64,000 nucleotides of DNA from Ascidia mentula (Eukaryota; Chordata; Ascidiacea; Phlebobranchia; Ascidiidae), in assembly GCA_947561715.1 (NCBI GenBank), contig OX387197.1:10041001-10105000 (forward strand), read 5' to 3'. Under the pieces are notes generated by a model that had not been told where the DNA came from, ran no database searches, and was given only the letters and a program-made list of their open reading frames with translations. Made by a program: the position numbers and the translations under genes. Positions within the stretch are counted from its first letter, which is position 1; every line of letters begins with the position of its first letter. Shown in pieces: positions 33,962 through 48,000 of this stretch.

Positions 33962-36900
33962 TTATACGTCCAAAACTTCTTCGGCCTTGCCGCCGCACCG
34001 AAGTCGGTACTTTCCCGTTCTCCAGCTAATGGTTGGGTCCCAAAGAGCTGAGAGAATGATGTAGGGTGTGAGGGTCTCACGCACAAACCAGGCCACCAGA
34101 AAATCGCATTTGCTCATCTGCAGGTGTCCGTTCTGTAGGAATAAAGGCAAGGTGCATGTTGAAAGAAACGCTGCCTTCGTGAACGGAAGAACGGGTATAA
34201 AGAAAAGGCATATTTGAACGTTGAAGCATATTTACAATATGTTTGCCAATTTCGTTCATGTTGTTTAAGCTCCGATCCGATTTGAAAAATAATATGCACC
34301 GCTTTCCCGTGTTTTCACCAAATGATATTTACTACAATTCAATTCAAGAGTAAAAAACGAACGACTTTAAACTATTCCGGTTTCTTATGCTTTTAACCAC
34401 AAGCAAAAAGAATAAAAACACTGTGGTGAAGCAGTTAGCACAACAAATGGAACTCGAGCAAACCCAAATAAAAACCAAGCCGATGAAAATCAAAGATTTC
34501 TTGGAGCAGATAAGCGGTCAGAACATGCCGACGGCAATCCAACCAATATTTAAAAGCATGCCATTGCCGCATTACATTTTGTGCTACACGCTTAATATGA
34601 AACATAATACAACATATGAGGCAGCTTCTATTGTCAAATAAAAGCTAAATTAAACACAATGGGTTCTAGAGAATACGAACCTGAAAAAAACGAGCAGATA
34701 CACTCGGCCCCATCAACTGCACACAACGCAAAAAAACAGCCGTTGGGTCGAACAACTTGTACGTAAATCGTGCAGGAATTTAAACGTTATAGAGCGCCAG
34801 TGGCAATACAAGAACTTCTATTTTCGAAATCGTTACATGTCCCATTACAGGTGTCGCTAAGTGCGTTTTTATCATTCATCAAACAATTTTTGCAAATATA
34901 AACACTTTGCCCATAGTAAAGACACTAAGTGGACCATGGCAATATCTGACGAGTCCCAGCACAATAGCAAACCAATTTCAAGCAACCAACCATATGTAAA
35001 ACTTTGGGACCTACCTCCAGCTGGCGGAAGAGGATGTAATCAAGCACAAACCACACCAGAACGTGGTACAGGAATACAACCAACATATTCCAGCGGAAAA
35101 AGTGGAGGCAGGACCATGAGAATACGAGTCCCGAGAGGAAGCACTCTGAGAATGGTTCCAGCATCACAGCCAGTGGCACCATGGCAACACGCAGTTTAGT
35201 CCATCTGTGAGCAACAATTAAAATTTTAATGTGAAACACAAATTTTACACATTTAGAGTTTCTTAATCTTGACAGAAACAAGAAAGCAAATATTATTGGA
35301 TGTTGGACAAGTGTTTTCTTCTTCCAGTGCCAAAGCTCAGACAATCAGGAACAGGAAACAAATGCAATGTACCACAACATATAATACACAATCTAAAATA
35401 ATCTTAAAAGGATCATTTTTTGCAGGACAGTGAAACCAATAATAGGGATAACCGGAAAGAAATGTGATTTACCTCAAATGATTCTACATTTTACAGATCT
35501 TTCAACATGACGATGAAAAGACATGCAATTTAACCTTGTTTAGAATCAAAACAAGTCTAAAACACCTTGAAAATGCCTAAACATAAGAACACTGAGTCAC
35601 AAATCAATCTTAGAAACAAGGACAGTATGACAACCCTGTTTATTAGTAACTGTCATTTTAATGCATTGGCTACTGTAGTTAATAAACGACTTTGGGGTGT
35701 ATGTCTGTGTGGTATGATGCTACCAATAAATCACATTTTTGTTAATGTTTATCAAAATGTCCCAAGGAGTAATTTTTCTAGTATTCTTTCCGGTCAGTAG
35801 CCCACAATAAACCTATTGCCGTTTCCAGTACAGATTTGCCACCGTATGGTAGGTGGAGACAACGCGTAATGGATGAGTACTATTTTCGAGTATACAAGAA
35901 ACCGTACCAAGCTGACGATAGTTGGTTCCAGGCTGTACGCCTTCTCCAAAAACGAGGTGAGCGCGCAATATGTGGGCAAACAAACCGACTGAACCCGTAA
36001 TTGCAAACAGCGTCGTAACTGCGCAATTCAGACCGTGATGTGGGGCGGGCATAAAAGCTTTTAAAACCAATCCGATAACGAATTGTTGTTAATGTTTAAC
36101 GGCCATACGCGGCTGTTCTTTTGCGGAAGTTACATTCTGGGGCCCCGATATTGAATGGAACTTTAAACTTGTGCGTGTGGGCGCTGGTATGTACTTAGTG
36201 AGTAATATTAGAATGATCCAAAGAGAAAGGTTCAGGTCCAACGCGTGACTTCGCGCCGAAGCCAACACGCGCTAGTCACGCACCCGGGTCACATGATACT
36301 TAAATGTGACGTTACGTCATACCTCGGCCGTAAATGTACTGGAGTAGAATGAACATGTCGAGTGGACATATGACGTAACAGAGTTCGATTTTACCATAAC
36401 ACTTAAGTGGTCGCATCTCAGTTGCAGTAATGGACGCGAAAAGAGTCAAATTGGTACGGTTAAAGGTCAACATTGATTGTGCAACGAAACCATTCTGTGC
36501 TTGAAGCCACAATGGACAACGAACAGCTGTAAAATGTTGCGCTTTATGGCCATAAATGCTCCTCGCAAATCCTTCCCGGATGCGACATATAGTAATAGTA
36601 TTCGATGCAGAAGCCAAGCATTGATGCAGATCGCCAGGTGCCACTTGCAAACTTAAAGCAGCCTCGGCAGCCCCGGAGGCGTTTCGCTAATACCAGCCTA
36701 TTAATATCCGTTCATTAAATGCGCTTTTGATGGGAATGCCGTGATGACACAAATATAACAAGCGTTATCTGCGATTGAAATGCAGTAATTCAAATACTTT
36801 GAGAGTAATGTGTACACTGCTCGTATTGTTCCGGCATATTTGTATTTACGCGAAAGACTTGTAAAAAGGTCTGCCCTAATCGGACGTGAACTTAAACAGA

Positions 36901-39708
36901 TACGAAAGACTGTGAGCAAGCGTAAGGCGTGCCCTCTAACCAACTTTCAGAGCTCAACGCAACAACAGTTTTTTTCTAAGTAGATATGCATGAAACTGGC
37001 ATACTTGGTGAATTATGCAGTTAAAATAGTGATTGGAAAAAAACTCGATAAAGTTCCTCAGTCGGTTGAGCGTCAAAGGGCAGCTTCCAGGAAGGAATGC
37101 GACTACTTCCTACTTAAACCGTAGGTACCTAATCCTGCAGCCATTCAAGCATTTAGCTATTGGAGGTTACGAGTGTGGGCGCATAACATAGCTTTTTCCG
37201 CTTCTGTATACTGTATATTATGCTTATGTAGGTGTTTGTGGTACATCACCTACGCTGCTTACAGCTTTTGGAAAATCCACACTAGCTTATCATTAAACGT
37301 AATCGCTCCACGCTGGCTTTGATTCTCGGCGACAGAAGTAAGTAAACCAGCCAAGCAAAATGAACATGTGATGTGGATTTGTGACAAATTTAATTGATCA
37401 TTTTTTGGGGCAACATGATCGCTATACCCAGAAAGATGGGCTTGAACGTTTTTTCAGGCTTGGCGATATCACGGTTATGAGATATTGTCGTGCAATGTAA
37501 ACGTGCGTTTGCTTTGGGAGGCTCAACAAGCAATTTGCCATATAGATACACCGGGACAATTGGATGAAAGCCGAACACGTAGTGTTGTCCTATTTGCGCC
37601 ACACAGCTAAATAGACGTAGTGTTGAATCATATGTTGGATCATTTGGTATAGAAAACTGCACAAAATCATAAATTCCATCTCACTTTGTCAGGAGTCAGG
37701 AATTTCACGCCCGAAAGGACATACATGTTCTGAAACGTTACGCAGGGTGCACTTTTTAGAAACCATGGCATGAAACGCGCAAGTGTGGCCACATGTAGGG
37801 TCAGAATTACAACAAGACAAAAGGACACCGATCATATTGCACGATTCTCCTACGTGTGGCACCGAATAAACAAAACAATCAAAAGTGCTACCATGACTAC
37901 GCAGCCGTACGGCAAATAAACAACAATGACACACAAGAAGGCCGCTTTGTTGTCACCCTTACTAGCCGGGCGATCAAAACGGCAACGCTTCATCGCGTAA
38001 AGTGCGTCCATTCACATATACTAAAGTTGGCCTTACTTCTACTCCCAAGCGCCGTGAGTTAAAGGGCCATGAGAACGTGCGCTTTAGCTAGGACTATCAG
38101 TGCCAGTTGCCTGCAATGACACCACTAGCTCATGAATAACTGATACGACTTGCTGGGCCCCAGAGATACCCGCTTATGTAATCTCGTTGGCACACAGTCA
38201 CGACAAACATACTATTAGGCATACAACTGGCATAGTCGATGTTCTTTGAAGGCTTACCTTATCATTCTCTGCACAAAGTTGCCGATGCCATAGTTGCCAG
38301 AGTTCTGCAGCGCGGGGTAGGAAGCCAATGTCATCTTATAACCACTGGAAAAATATACATAATGTTTACGAACTTAGGCACTTTTATTCCATGCAAACTT
38401 TGTGATGTCTCGCAATATTCAAAAAACTTAAGTTTAAATGCAGTAGTTTCACTTAGAAATCAACTTACTTGTCCGCTAAAAGCTTTGCCATGAAATAATC
38501 CTCTGCAATATATTGTGACAGCTTCCCAAGGCCCCCTGTGCATTTGTCAAAGTAATCCTTTCGCAGTAATGTTGACATACCAGTCATGCAAATAACGCCA
38601 ATTAAATGTGCACTGATGTAGACTCTAGTGTGTTGTGTTCCAAAGTATATCTTAAAAAAATAGATTTACTTAAAGCTTGACGAAACCGAGAAGTTAGTGT
38701 GCAAAGTTACCTTTTCAACAGTGCTTGAAAAGCCTTTTCTATTGGATGTGTATGGTACAGCATGCACAAGGGCAACTTTATCGGTCATTTTTGAAACCAT
38801 GTCACGCAACGTCAAAGGCAATACCCTTACTCCTGAGTCGCATATCCAGAACAAGTTGTACTTCATTACTTCATATCCAGGCATCAGATTGTTAATTTTT
38901 GGATTAGCCCCAACCCTTTTACCACCTACAGTAAAAGTAATGATACTCAAAGTTTAGTTAACTGGTAGTATAACATAATATTATGTTGCTGTTGCTGACA
39001 TATTATATTTTAACAATGTGTTCTTCAGGCACAAATAAACGCAAGCGTTGGTGAACAAAAGTTGGAAAAAAGTGGCAGATATTATCTCAGTACAATATAA
39101 TATTTAGATTACAAATCTAGTTGGTCACATTTAATTAGTAATTTAAAATGTGTCTACCTGACACAATTCTCGCATCGATATTTGGGTGCTTTTTTATCAG
39201 TCGCCTTACGACTTCATTTGCCGGGTCGTCATCGTCTTGTATGCAGAACAAAATTTCATACTAAATTTTGAAACGGTAACTATTAGTTAAAATCAAAAGG
39301 TCTGTGACAAGGTAGTAAATACACTTACTTGTGGATAATCTATTTCAAAAAATGTTTCTAGGTTATCCTCTAAGTTGGGATCCACACCTTTCAGAGGCTT
39401 TAAAAGGGAAACTCCTTCTATCTCAGCCTTCATAAGATCGGGTGGCTTTTTGTTCATATAAAGTTTTCTGCAAACAGTGAATCATGATATGAAGACTTGG
39501 ACTTCAAACATATATGTGCCTGAAGTATGCAAGGTAAATATAAGTTATGGTACAAAAAATTTAGAAATGGTGCAAATAAAATTGTGAATAATACTTACGA
39601 ATAAATAATGGAACAAAAGTGCATGGTGAGAAGAGCTATTTCCAAACCAATTCCGAAGGCTGCCAGACCTTCAGTCAGGTAGACAAGAGAAATCCACCAC
39701 CACGACAT
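33962..39708 (-). CDS. UGCG: Ceramide glucosyltransferase (GT21)
   Basis: Coding exons read downward: 39599-39708, 39329-39467, 39158-39260, 38711-38925, 38469-38650, 38258-38344, 35015-35204, 33962-34132. Phases close to 398 aa (human 394). The enzyme moves glucose from UDP-glucose to ceramide on the cytosolic face of the Golgi, the first step of most glycosphingolipids. An N-terminal anchor helix ([20 protein letters not shown]) is followed by the D1 region (CIQDDDDPA), D2 (CDSGVRV), D3 (AEDYF) and the QRMIRW form of the (Q/R)xxRW signature. C-terminal membrane helices follow, then the near-invariant [20 protein letters not shown]. The QRMIRW motif is split between exons 6 and 7 by a 3053-bp intron, far longer than the others in the gene. 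Confidence 0.97.
35205..38257 (-). other. 3-kb UGCG intron 6
   Basis: This intron interrupts the catalytic QRMIRW motif. It is locally GC-rich and has many short open frames on both strands, none with a recognisable domain. No RNA gene or complete transposon could be defined. Its size suggests it may hold control elements or an old insertion. Confidence 0.5.
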
Positions 39709-42036
39709 TATTGAGAAAGTTATAAAGCTCTTTAACAAAGAAAACAAAGGTTAGAATAATCTTGACATGAGAAACACCTACTCTATGTTCAGTTCTGAAA
39801 CTTTATTAGAGTAAATAATCATCTACGGAAACACTTACGCCTCCAACACTAAACAAAACTCATAACTAGGTCTTTTGAATGTGATAAACTTTTCTGGATG
39901 GATAACTAACAACCATATATCTTACGTATACAACAGTTCATGGACCACACAAAATAAAAACCAAATTACCAGCAAAACTTAAACTTTACGACAAGGCTGT
40001 CAGTTCAAAAAGTACACGAACATGCCACATATGACATACAGACAGCTTTAATAGCAAACAGAAGTGGTGTGAATGACATAATTGTAAACTTTTATGGTTG
40101 CAAAGAGGTGTCACTAAACAAGGCTCTCAGACACAGTCATGCAAGCTTAATAATTAACCATATGATGGTATATAAAAGTGATATGTAACTTATTGCAGTT
40201 CTGCTATATTTTTGTTATTTCACAATTAAGAAAAAAATTTCACATGTATGTTCAATTAATACGAAAAATGGCTTAATAATATTTTCTGTAAATTGTGTAA
40301 AAGTAAATAGTTTATTTTCACAAAACTTAATCACACAACCACACTTTTAACATTTTGTTGCAGCTATAAAAACTTTATTTCAAAATTACTTGCTGGTTAA
40401 TATTTATTAAACTTGTCACATATTTCGGAAATTACACTTTTTAGATATAACAATCTCTTGCAAAGTGCTCTTGGCTCCAGCAAGAAACACATTAAATAAA
40501 TGAAAAATATTCTTAATAGCCAATTGATACACGTAATAATCGTAATAAATAATTCCCTTTAAACACAGATTTATTTATTTTTTAATTAGAACGGGATTGA
40601 CTGTTAACCTTCCATATGTTACAGAACTTTCAGCTTGCATGTTAAGAGAGTCCCAAGGGTGTCGTAAAACGTATTGTTTGTAGACTTGTAGTATAACCTC
40701 CCAGCAGCCACAGTCAACATTCACCTTTTCTCAAATGTCACAAATGCTAAAGGTGCTAAAGGAAGTCCAACCTTCTATGCCAAAGCTGCAACTAGGCAAC
40801 GAAGTACAATAACCCAACGCAAGTACAACCGTCCTTCCTCCACAGCCCAAAGCGAACCGGCAGTATTTATACATTATTATTACGTCATAGTGAGGAGAAA
40901 TTAGGCAACTACTGCAGCTGCGGCATTCATTTCTCCATAGCGCCAAAAGTGGCAATAATAAAGGGCGGAAATAAAACATGCAGAAGACGATTGTTCGTGT
41001 AGTATTCCACCGAAATTGTTTACCCGATTACATTCAAGTTCATCGTAGTTTTGTTTAGATTATAGGGTAAGTGAATGAAACTAGTTCCTTTCAGTCAGGT
41101 ATAATTTGAATGATAAATCACGACTGGATTCATAAACAGTCCATGAAAAACAGTAAATTAAATGCATGCTGTATTTCAAAACGTATCCAAAACCAACATG
41201 CATGCAACATTTTAGAACTGCGGGATCTACAAAATTGTTCGGTACATCACACATTGATCACACCGTTTCCTTAAAGGCATGATGAGACCTGAGCAGACTA
41301 AACATCACATGCAAGTGAATCCACAGCGAAATGTTTTACGCGTGAATAACTTTTTTCATCTATACGTAATTTTGCTGGAAGGTGCATATATTTAAGGGTT
41401 GAAACTTTATTTGATTTGATATGATACTTCAGCAGAACTGATCCCGGTACAAAGTATCAAATACTTCACTGCTTTTGCTTAATAGGGTCAGCCTACTTTG
41501 CCGTAAACTCACATGGATATTGAAAAAAGCGTGACTAATGTTATTATAGCGTCAGTTGTGATGTGAAGTAGAAAGATTGCATGGGCACGGTATTTCGCAT
41601 ATTACATTACATCGGATAAATTGAGTAGCTAACTTTGTTGCGGAGTTATAGCAACACCCGTTAACTTACTGGTATGCTTAAAGTGTGGGCCCGTTATCTA
41701 GTCAAGTTTTCACATACGGTACAAACAACGGTAGTTAACAACAATATTATTTTGGTCAGAAAAATTTTGCCAAACAACCTTGCTAGTAAGTTAAATTTCC
41801 TTTGGTTAGTTATTTTAATGTGTGCAACCTGAGCTTGCAATCATAGAATACCCAAACAAAGTCCCGTCTAATCCGTGCATACTGCAAGTATTAATATGTT
41901 ACAAAGATGTGACTGCATGGACGCTACTACAGGCAAAACGTAACCAACAATCCTCAGTAGAATGTAACCAATTATCAGTGATAAAACGCAACCAATACCT
42001 ACCCTCAACAGAAAACAATTATGTATGCATTTTCAG
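39709..42036. other. Divergent intergenic region between UGCG and the M3 peptidase gene
   Basis: The two genes are transcribed away from each other, so both promoters and first noncoding exons should lie here. The 39800-40650 part is very AT-rich. No coding exon was recognised. An acceptor-like site at 42036 suggests the peptidase has a spliced noncoding first exon further left. Confidence 0.45.
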
Positions 42037-42068
42037 AGTATTTATCTGTCGGAAAACCATCCCAAAAA

Positions 42069-45000
42069 ATGGAGTTTCTGCAATGGAATATGACTACTGA
42101 TGACATAGCATTGGCTGCTGATGAGCTGATGCAAGATGCTCGTAAAGTATATGACCAAGTTGCCAGTGTTTCCAATAAGGATTTAGACTTTGGCAATACT
42201 GTCAAAGTGATAGCAAACTTGGATAGTTCCTATTCCATTATGAGGTAACTGTTACATAGTGAATATTATGTCTTGAATGGAAGGGAATTATTTTTTTGTC
42301 ATTGTAGGCTCATGATAATTTTTGTGTAAATGATAAGTTCTTGGATTGGCTGAAGAAACAATTCTGCTGCAAGTCCATTGTGTATATATATGTACATTTA
42401 TTGCATGCACAAAATACGGCATGACATATGCATGTGTTTTTCCCTGTGTGATTAGGGTTAAGTGTAAAGCAGGGTTACGTGCACACTATGACTTGCTAGG
42501 AATAAGTGGTTGTTCCAGCTGGACTGTGAATCTTATAAATGTAATAGCTATTGAATAGAAATATTGCATTGTAAAATTCAAACTTGCAAAAAAATGTGTT
42601 ATTTGTAAGATATTGGCTTGTTCCTAACAATTGTTAATATTTATTGTATAACTTTTTCGCAGAAACAACCTTGACTTTTATCAACATGTGCATCCAGACA
42701 AGACCTTACGTGATGCAAGCACCACAGCCGACAAGAAGATTTCCGAGTTTGAAGTGGAGTTGAGCATGAGACAAGACGTATTTGACAGGTTGGGCTTAAC
42801 ATTTCTGTACAATTTTGATTAATGCAGAGCTTACAATCCTGTGTATTTGCTTTAGAATTGTAGCAGTTAGTCAGCAGTCTGACCATGACTGCACAGACGA
42901 GGGCAAGAGGCTTTTGGAAAGAATGGTTAAACTTGGAAAAAGGAATGGTCTACATCTGGACAAAACTAAGCAAGAAAGAATTAAAGTAAAGCTTTTTAAG
43001 TTTGCATTCTTGACGCAGTGACAATGTTGTGTGTGACATATGTGTTTGTTGAATTGTAGAGCATAAAAAAGAGGATCACAGAAGTTGGGATTGACTTTCA
43101 AAAAAACTTAAACGAAGCCAATGAAACATTATCATTTACTTTGTCAGAGTTGAAAGGTTTGCCCAAAGGTATAATTAGTAAAAGTAAAGTTTGAGTAATA
43201 AAAGCTTTTAAATGTTCTCAAAAATAAATGCGATAACAGATGAGTTATTTACGATCATAACTTACGGTTTTGTATCTCTTTAATATAAATAATATTATCT
43301 TCTATATGGGCAAGGGAAATATTGTTTGTCTTTGAGATATTATTTAATTTTTTCAAAAATTAAAATTCCCCCCCAATTGTTGTTTATTGTTTAACTTTGG
43401 GCCCCAAATAAAACTTATTTTTTTTACCTCAAATAATCTTACTACTATAGCCGAATATTCACTACCTCACATAGGCGCCTAGTTTTCATTTTTCCAGGGG
43501 AGGCGGCTATATTATGACGTCATAATTTGTTACTATGACGTCATCAAATATCGAAAAACTGTGTTTGAATTTCAATGCATGAGACGTATTAGCCAAAAGG
43601 GCGGCGTCAACGGTAAACACACAAGATCGGTCTACGACACAACCAATACGTACCTGTTGGCATATCACACTGCGAGACTGACGTTGCAACAACCGATGTC
43701 AGTTACGCAAGCGAATCTAGGTCAACATACTTTGTGTGCGTCGTGCAAGAAACACATTGTTTTAGGTCTTTTTATCTTCGAACGTTACGAATGCGACGAG
43801 TTACGTGGTGCGGACAGACGCGCGTAATAGCCACTCGTTATCTTTTTTTAAAAACCTGGGGGGGGGGGGGGCGCCGCCCCCCCTGCCCCCCCGGACTAGG
43901 CGCCTATGCTACCTCATATAACCTTTAAAATATGCACACAAAAACTTATTATATATACTTGTATATATATAAATATATATTAAATACTTTTTTATTGAAA
44001 TGTATTTCTGAATTGAAATGTTTTGTAGATTTTATTGATGCATTGGAAAAGAACAAGAATGAAAGATATGTTGTCACACTTAAATATCCCCATTACTTTC
44101 CATTAATGAAGAAATGTTCTGTTTCCAACACAAGAAAACAAATGGAAACTGCTTTTAACAGTCGTTGCAAAGAAGTGAGCACATACTTATTTAAAGAGCT
44201 AAATATTTTGCTAACTTAGTTGTGTTACTATATAGTATACCTAACATATTTAACTAATCTTGAAATACCAACAAAACATTTTTCAGACCAACTCCGCTTT
44301 TTTGTGTGAGCTTGTATCGCTGCGTGCTGAAAAAGCCGAACTACTTGGATTTGAAAGCCACGCAGAATTTATTCACGACATGAGAATGGCAAAACACCCG
44401 AGTCGCGTACAAGAATTCGTCAACAAACTTGCACGTAGTTGAATGAACAAATGTTCAATACTTTCTGCTGTTTGTAATGTTAATAGGAGGGTTTTAGACT
44501 TGCTTTGATATTGCGGATCTTTGTGGAAAATATTGTCCCAACACAGTTTTCAATAGATTCTATGTTGCTCATTCTATTTTCCTACAAGCCAGGGTTAACA
44601 ACCACACACAAACTATTTGTCTTTAATTTTCCAGAAAAACTTAAACCGTTGGGTGATGCCGATCGGGCAGAGATGCTTGCTATGAAAAAGGAAGATTGCA
44701 AATCATCGAATGAGATCTTTGATGGGAAAATTAACATGTGGGATTTAAGGTTGGGTCAATTTTTCCCCTTAAATATAGCTTTTCTGTAGTCATGTGCCTT
44801 GCATCTTTCTTTGCTAGTGTTTATTTGTAGATTTTACATGACAAAAATCGAAGAGCAAAAGTATTCGGTTGACCAGAACAAACTCAAGGAGTATTTTCCA
44901 ATTGATATTGTCACTAAGGGGCTGTTGGACATTTATCAGCAGTTACTTGGTCTCAAGTAAGTTATTGATATTGCCTATCTTGCAATATATGACTTTGCGA

Positions 45001-48000
45001 ATATGACAAAGCGAAATTATCCTTTTGGTATAGAAAAGACTTGAGTGGATTTCATGTAAATTTAATTAGACAGCCAGTGTTTGAATTTAAAATTATCAGT
45101 GGCTTAGGAAATTAAAGTATTCAAAGTTTGTTTGAAGTTAAAAGTTGAAAGGATTATCCTCTTTATCCGGACGTTTGTATGAAGATTGCTAAGAATTAAT
45201 AAAAATCTTAGATTTGAACGAGTGGACAACCCGGTCACGTGGCACAGTGACGTATCGTTGTACTCCGTGAGTGACGCAGAAAGCCGGAAGTTGATTGGAC
45301 ACTTTTACTTGGATCTTCATCCGCGCGACGGAAAATACGGTCACGCCGCTTGCTTTGGTTTGGTTCCAGGCTGTTTAAAGCCAGATGGAAGCAGGCAACT
45401 GGGTAGAATCATTGAAACTTTTCTTGAAGTCAAATTTGGCTACCGTTGATTGATGGTTCTGAATAACCTACAACGTAATTCGAGTGTTGATGAAATGCCA
45501 TTCACAACCGTTGCTTTCCGATGAGTTTTGGCTTTCAAAAGTCGTCATAATGATTTCGGAGCAAATATTTGGAGATGGATATAATTATTCCGCTTGTAGA
45601 ATTACTTTTGTGGCACATTGAGCCAAACTTTACCAGTTTTTTGTTTTTGTGGTTAATGATTTGGTTGATTTTTTGCAGCTGTAGCGGCGATGGTCGCCAA
45701 CTTCACCAAACCGACAGCTGACACACCTTCCCTACTTACACACGACGAAGTTGAAACTTTCTTCCACGAGTTTGGTCACGTGATGCATCAGATATGCGCA
45801 GAAGTAAATTGGTAGAAAAACGTCGGTGATCGTGAAAAAATAGCTTCAAAATTTCTTAAATTGCGATCAAATTAAGCCAGAAATCAGCAAACCTTTAATG
45901 CAGTGATTCTTAACATGGGTTCGATGGCGACGTTTCAGTGGTTCGACGAAGGTCCAACGATTCACAAAAAATTAGCGAACCTTTCAGTCATATTTTTCTA
46001 TTAAATTAATTAAAATCGAAAATGACTTTGCCTGGACACAGAAACCCCTTGTGTGATAGATTGATTTCATTTCGTGTTCCGTTTCGTCTGCTATTTTTGC
46101 TTATCTTATGCCTAATGTTACTGGGGTTCGACGGGTTTAAAAGGTTAAGAACCACTGCTTTAATGCAAAGAGACAATTAAACCACCAAACGTTAGTTAGA
46201 TGACAAGCTCGTTCGGTAAAAATTTGTAATTATAATTTTATTCTTAAATTTCCATCGATTTGCTTGGCCACGTCACCATTCCATGCATCTGAATTTTCGC
46301 CCGTTCAGGCCGAATTCCAAGAGTTTAGTGGGACGAGCGTTGAACGAGATTTCGTTGAAGCTCCCTCACAAATGCTCGAAAACTGGTGCTGGGAAGTCGA
46401 ACCTCTTCGCCGAATGTCCGAACATTACAAGGTTACTAACAACTTACTTGTTTCAGATTGCTGATGGCTATTTTTTACGTCTTTCCAAAAGGGTTCTTTC
46501 TTTAAAAAAAAGCTATCAGTACAATAGAACAAATCGAGTTGTCATCTGATTGTATCGCAGTGCTACGCAGCTCTTTTTCACTCACATCACATTAACAATC
46601 CTAAATAATTCTGTGGCACACCTCTGCTCAAAATACACCAACTTGACGCAAGCACAAGCTTTCGAAGCTGTAATTTTTATTATGACGTACAACACAGGAG
46701 GTTCCCTAACGTGGCGTCGCGATCCAGCGGATTTTTTAGGTGAATCGACGGAAGATTCAAGGAAGAAACAAATGTTGTAACAATAAAATTTGCCCAGAAA
46801 ATACATCTTTACAAGTTACAGTTACGCTTCAACACGGAGCACTATTGTAATGTAAAAGCAAACAAAACCAATTATACATCCATATACCCACTGTCGCGTT
46901 TTAATTAGTACGCAAGTTTATATAACAATTACAATCCCCTACTTGCATCACAGGACGGCAGTGACTTGCCCGACGAAATGATCCATACTTTGGTAAAGTC
47001 AAGAAATGCCAACACCGGCGTTTTCTACCTGCGTCAGATCGCGCTCGGCTCTCTTGACTTAAACATTCACACAGTGGCCGACGCCGACCCCGAACAGGTA
47101 ACTTACAATTGTGGTTGTATGAATCTGTACTCCGCCACGCTGGTATACCCACTTCTTCCTAATTTCACGGATGCTTACACTGACCATTGGTCGTTCCATG
47201 TGGCCACATTTTTTACCCAGCTATTTACCAGAGCGTTGGACATATAAGTTTTCAACTGCCATTTTGACAATAGTTAGCTGTTTAAATTCATTGCACAACG
47301 TAAAGGATCGGGAAGTTTAAAACTGTTTTTTTTTGTGTGTGAAATGTCCCTTTGGACCCGATAAAAAATTGCCATTGAGTTTAACGTGAATCGAACTAGA
47401 GTACCTAAAAGCAGGGTTGTAGTGTTGGAGTCAGCGTTGTAACGACAAATTGCGAATCCGAGTAATTGCACGAAAGTACTTGGCAAAATTAGAACATTGG
47501 TACGTCATAACTGTGGTCAAACTAACATATTTTCGCGGGATCACCTAATTTTTCGCGCCCCAACAACCCTGCTTGGAAATACCTTTGGTGGACTTGTTTT
47601 GCCTTTCTGCCATTTTGTTACTGTATAGATTTACGCCGATGCTTGTCAAGACATCCTCGGAATTCCCGCCACCCCAGGAACTTGTATGCCAGCCACATTC
47701 GGCCACTTGGCGGGTGGTTACGACGCACAATATTACGGGTACTTGTGGAGCGAAGTTTTCTGCTACGACATGTTTTACACCAGGTAGGAAGTACTTTTTG
47801 AAATCCTCCAAGCCAAAAAATGTAAATCGTGGCGTGGCGATTGTTGCAACATTGCATGGAAAAAATTGTTTGTCTGTTATTTGTCTGAAAATACAGTCAT
47901 AGCAAATAGGGATGTGTCGAATATGCAATGACGTCATAAATTTACAGATTGGTCGTTAAAAATCACACGCATCGTTTGTATTTTCGCTTCAGCGACTAGG

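Noticed and set aside
43561-43827. 88-codon open frame in the peptidase intron
   Set aside because: It lies wholly inside a MITE and shows no transposase motif.
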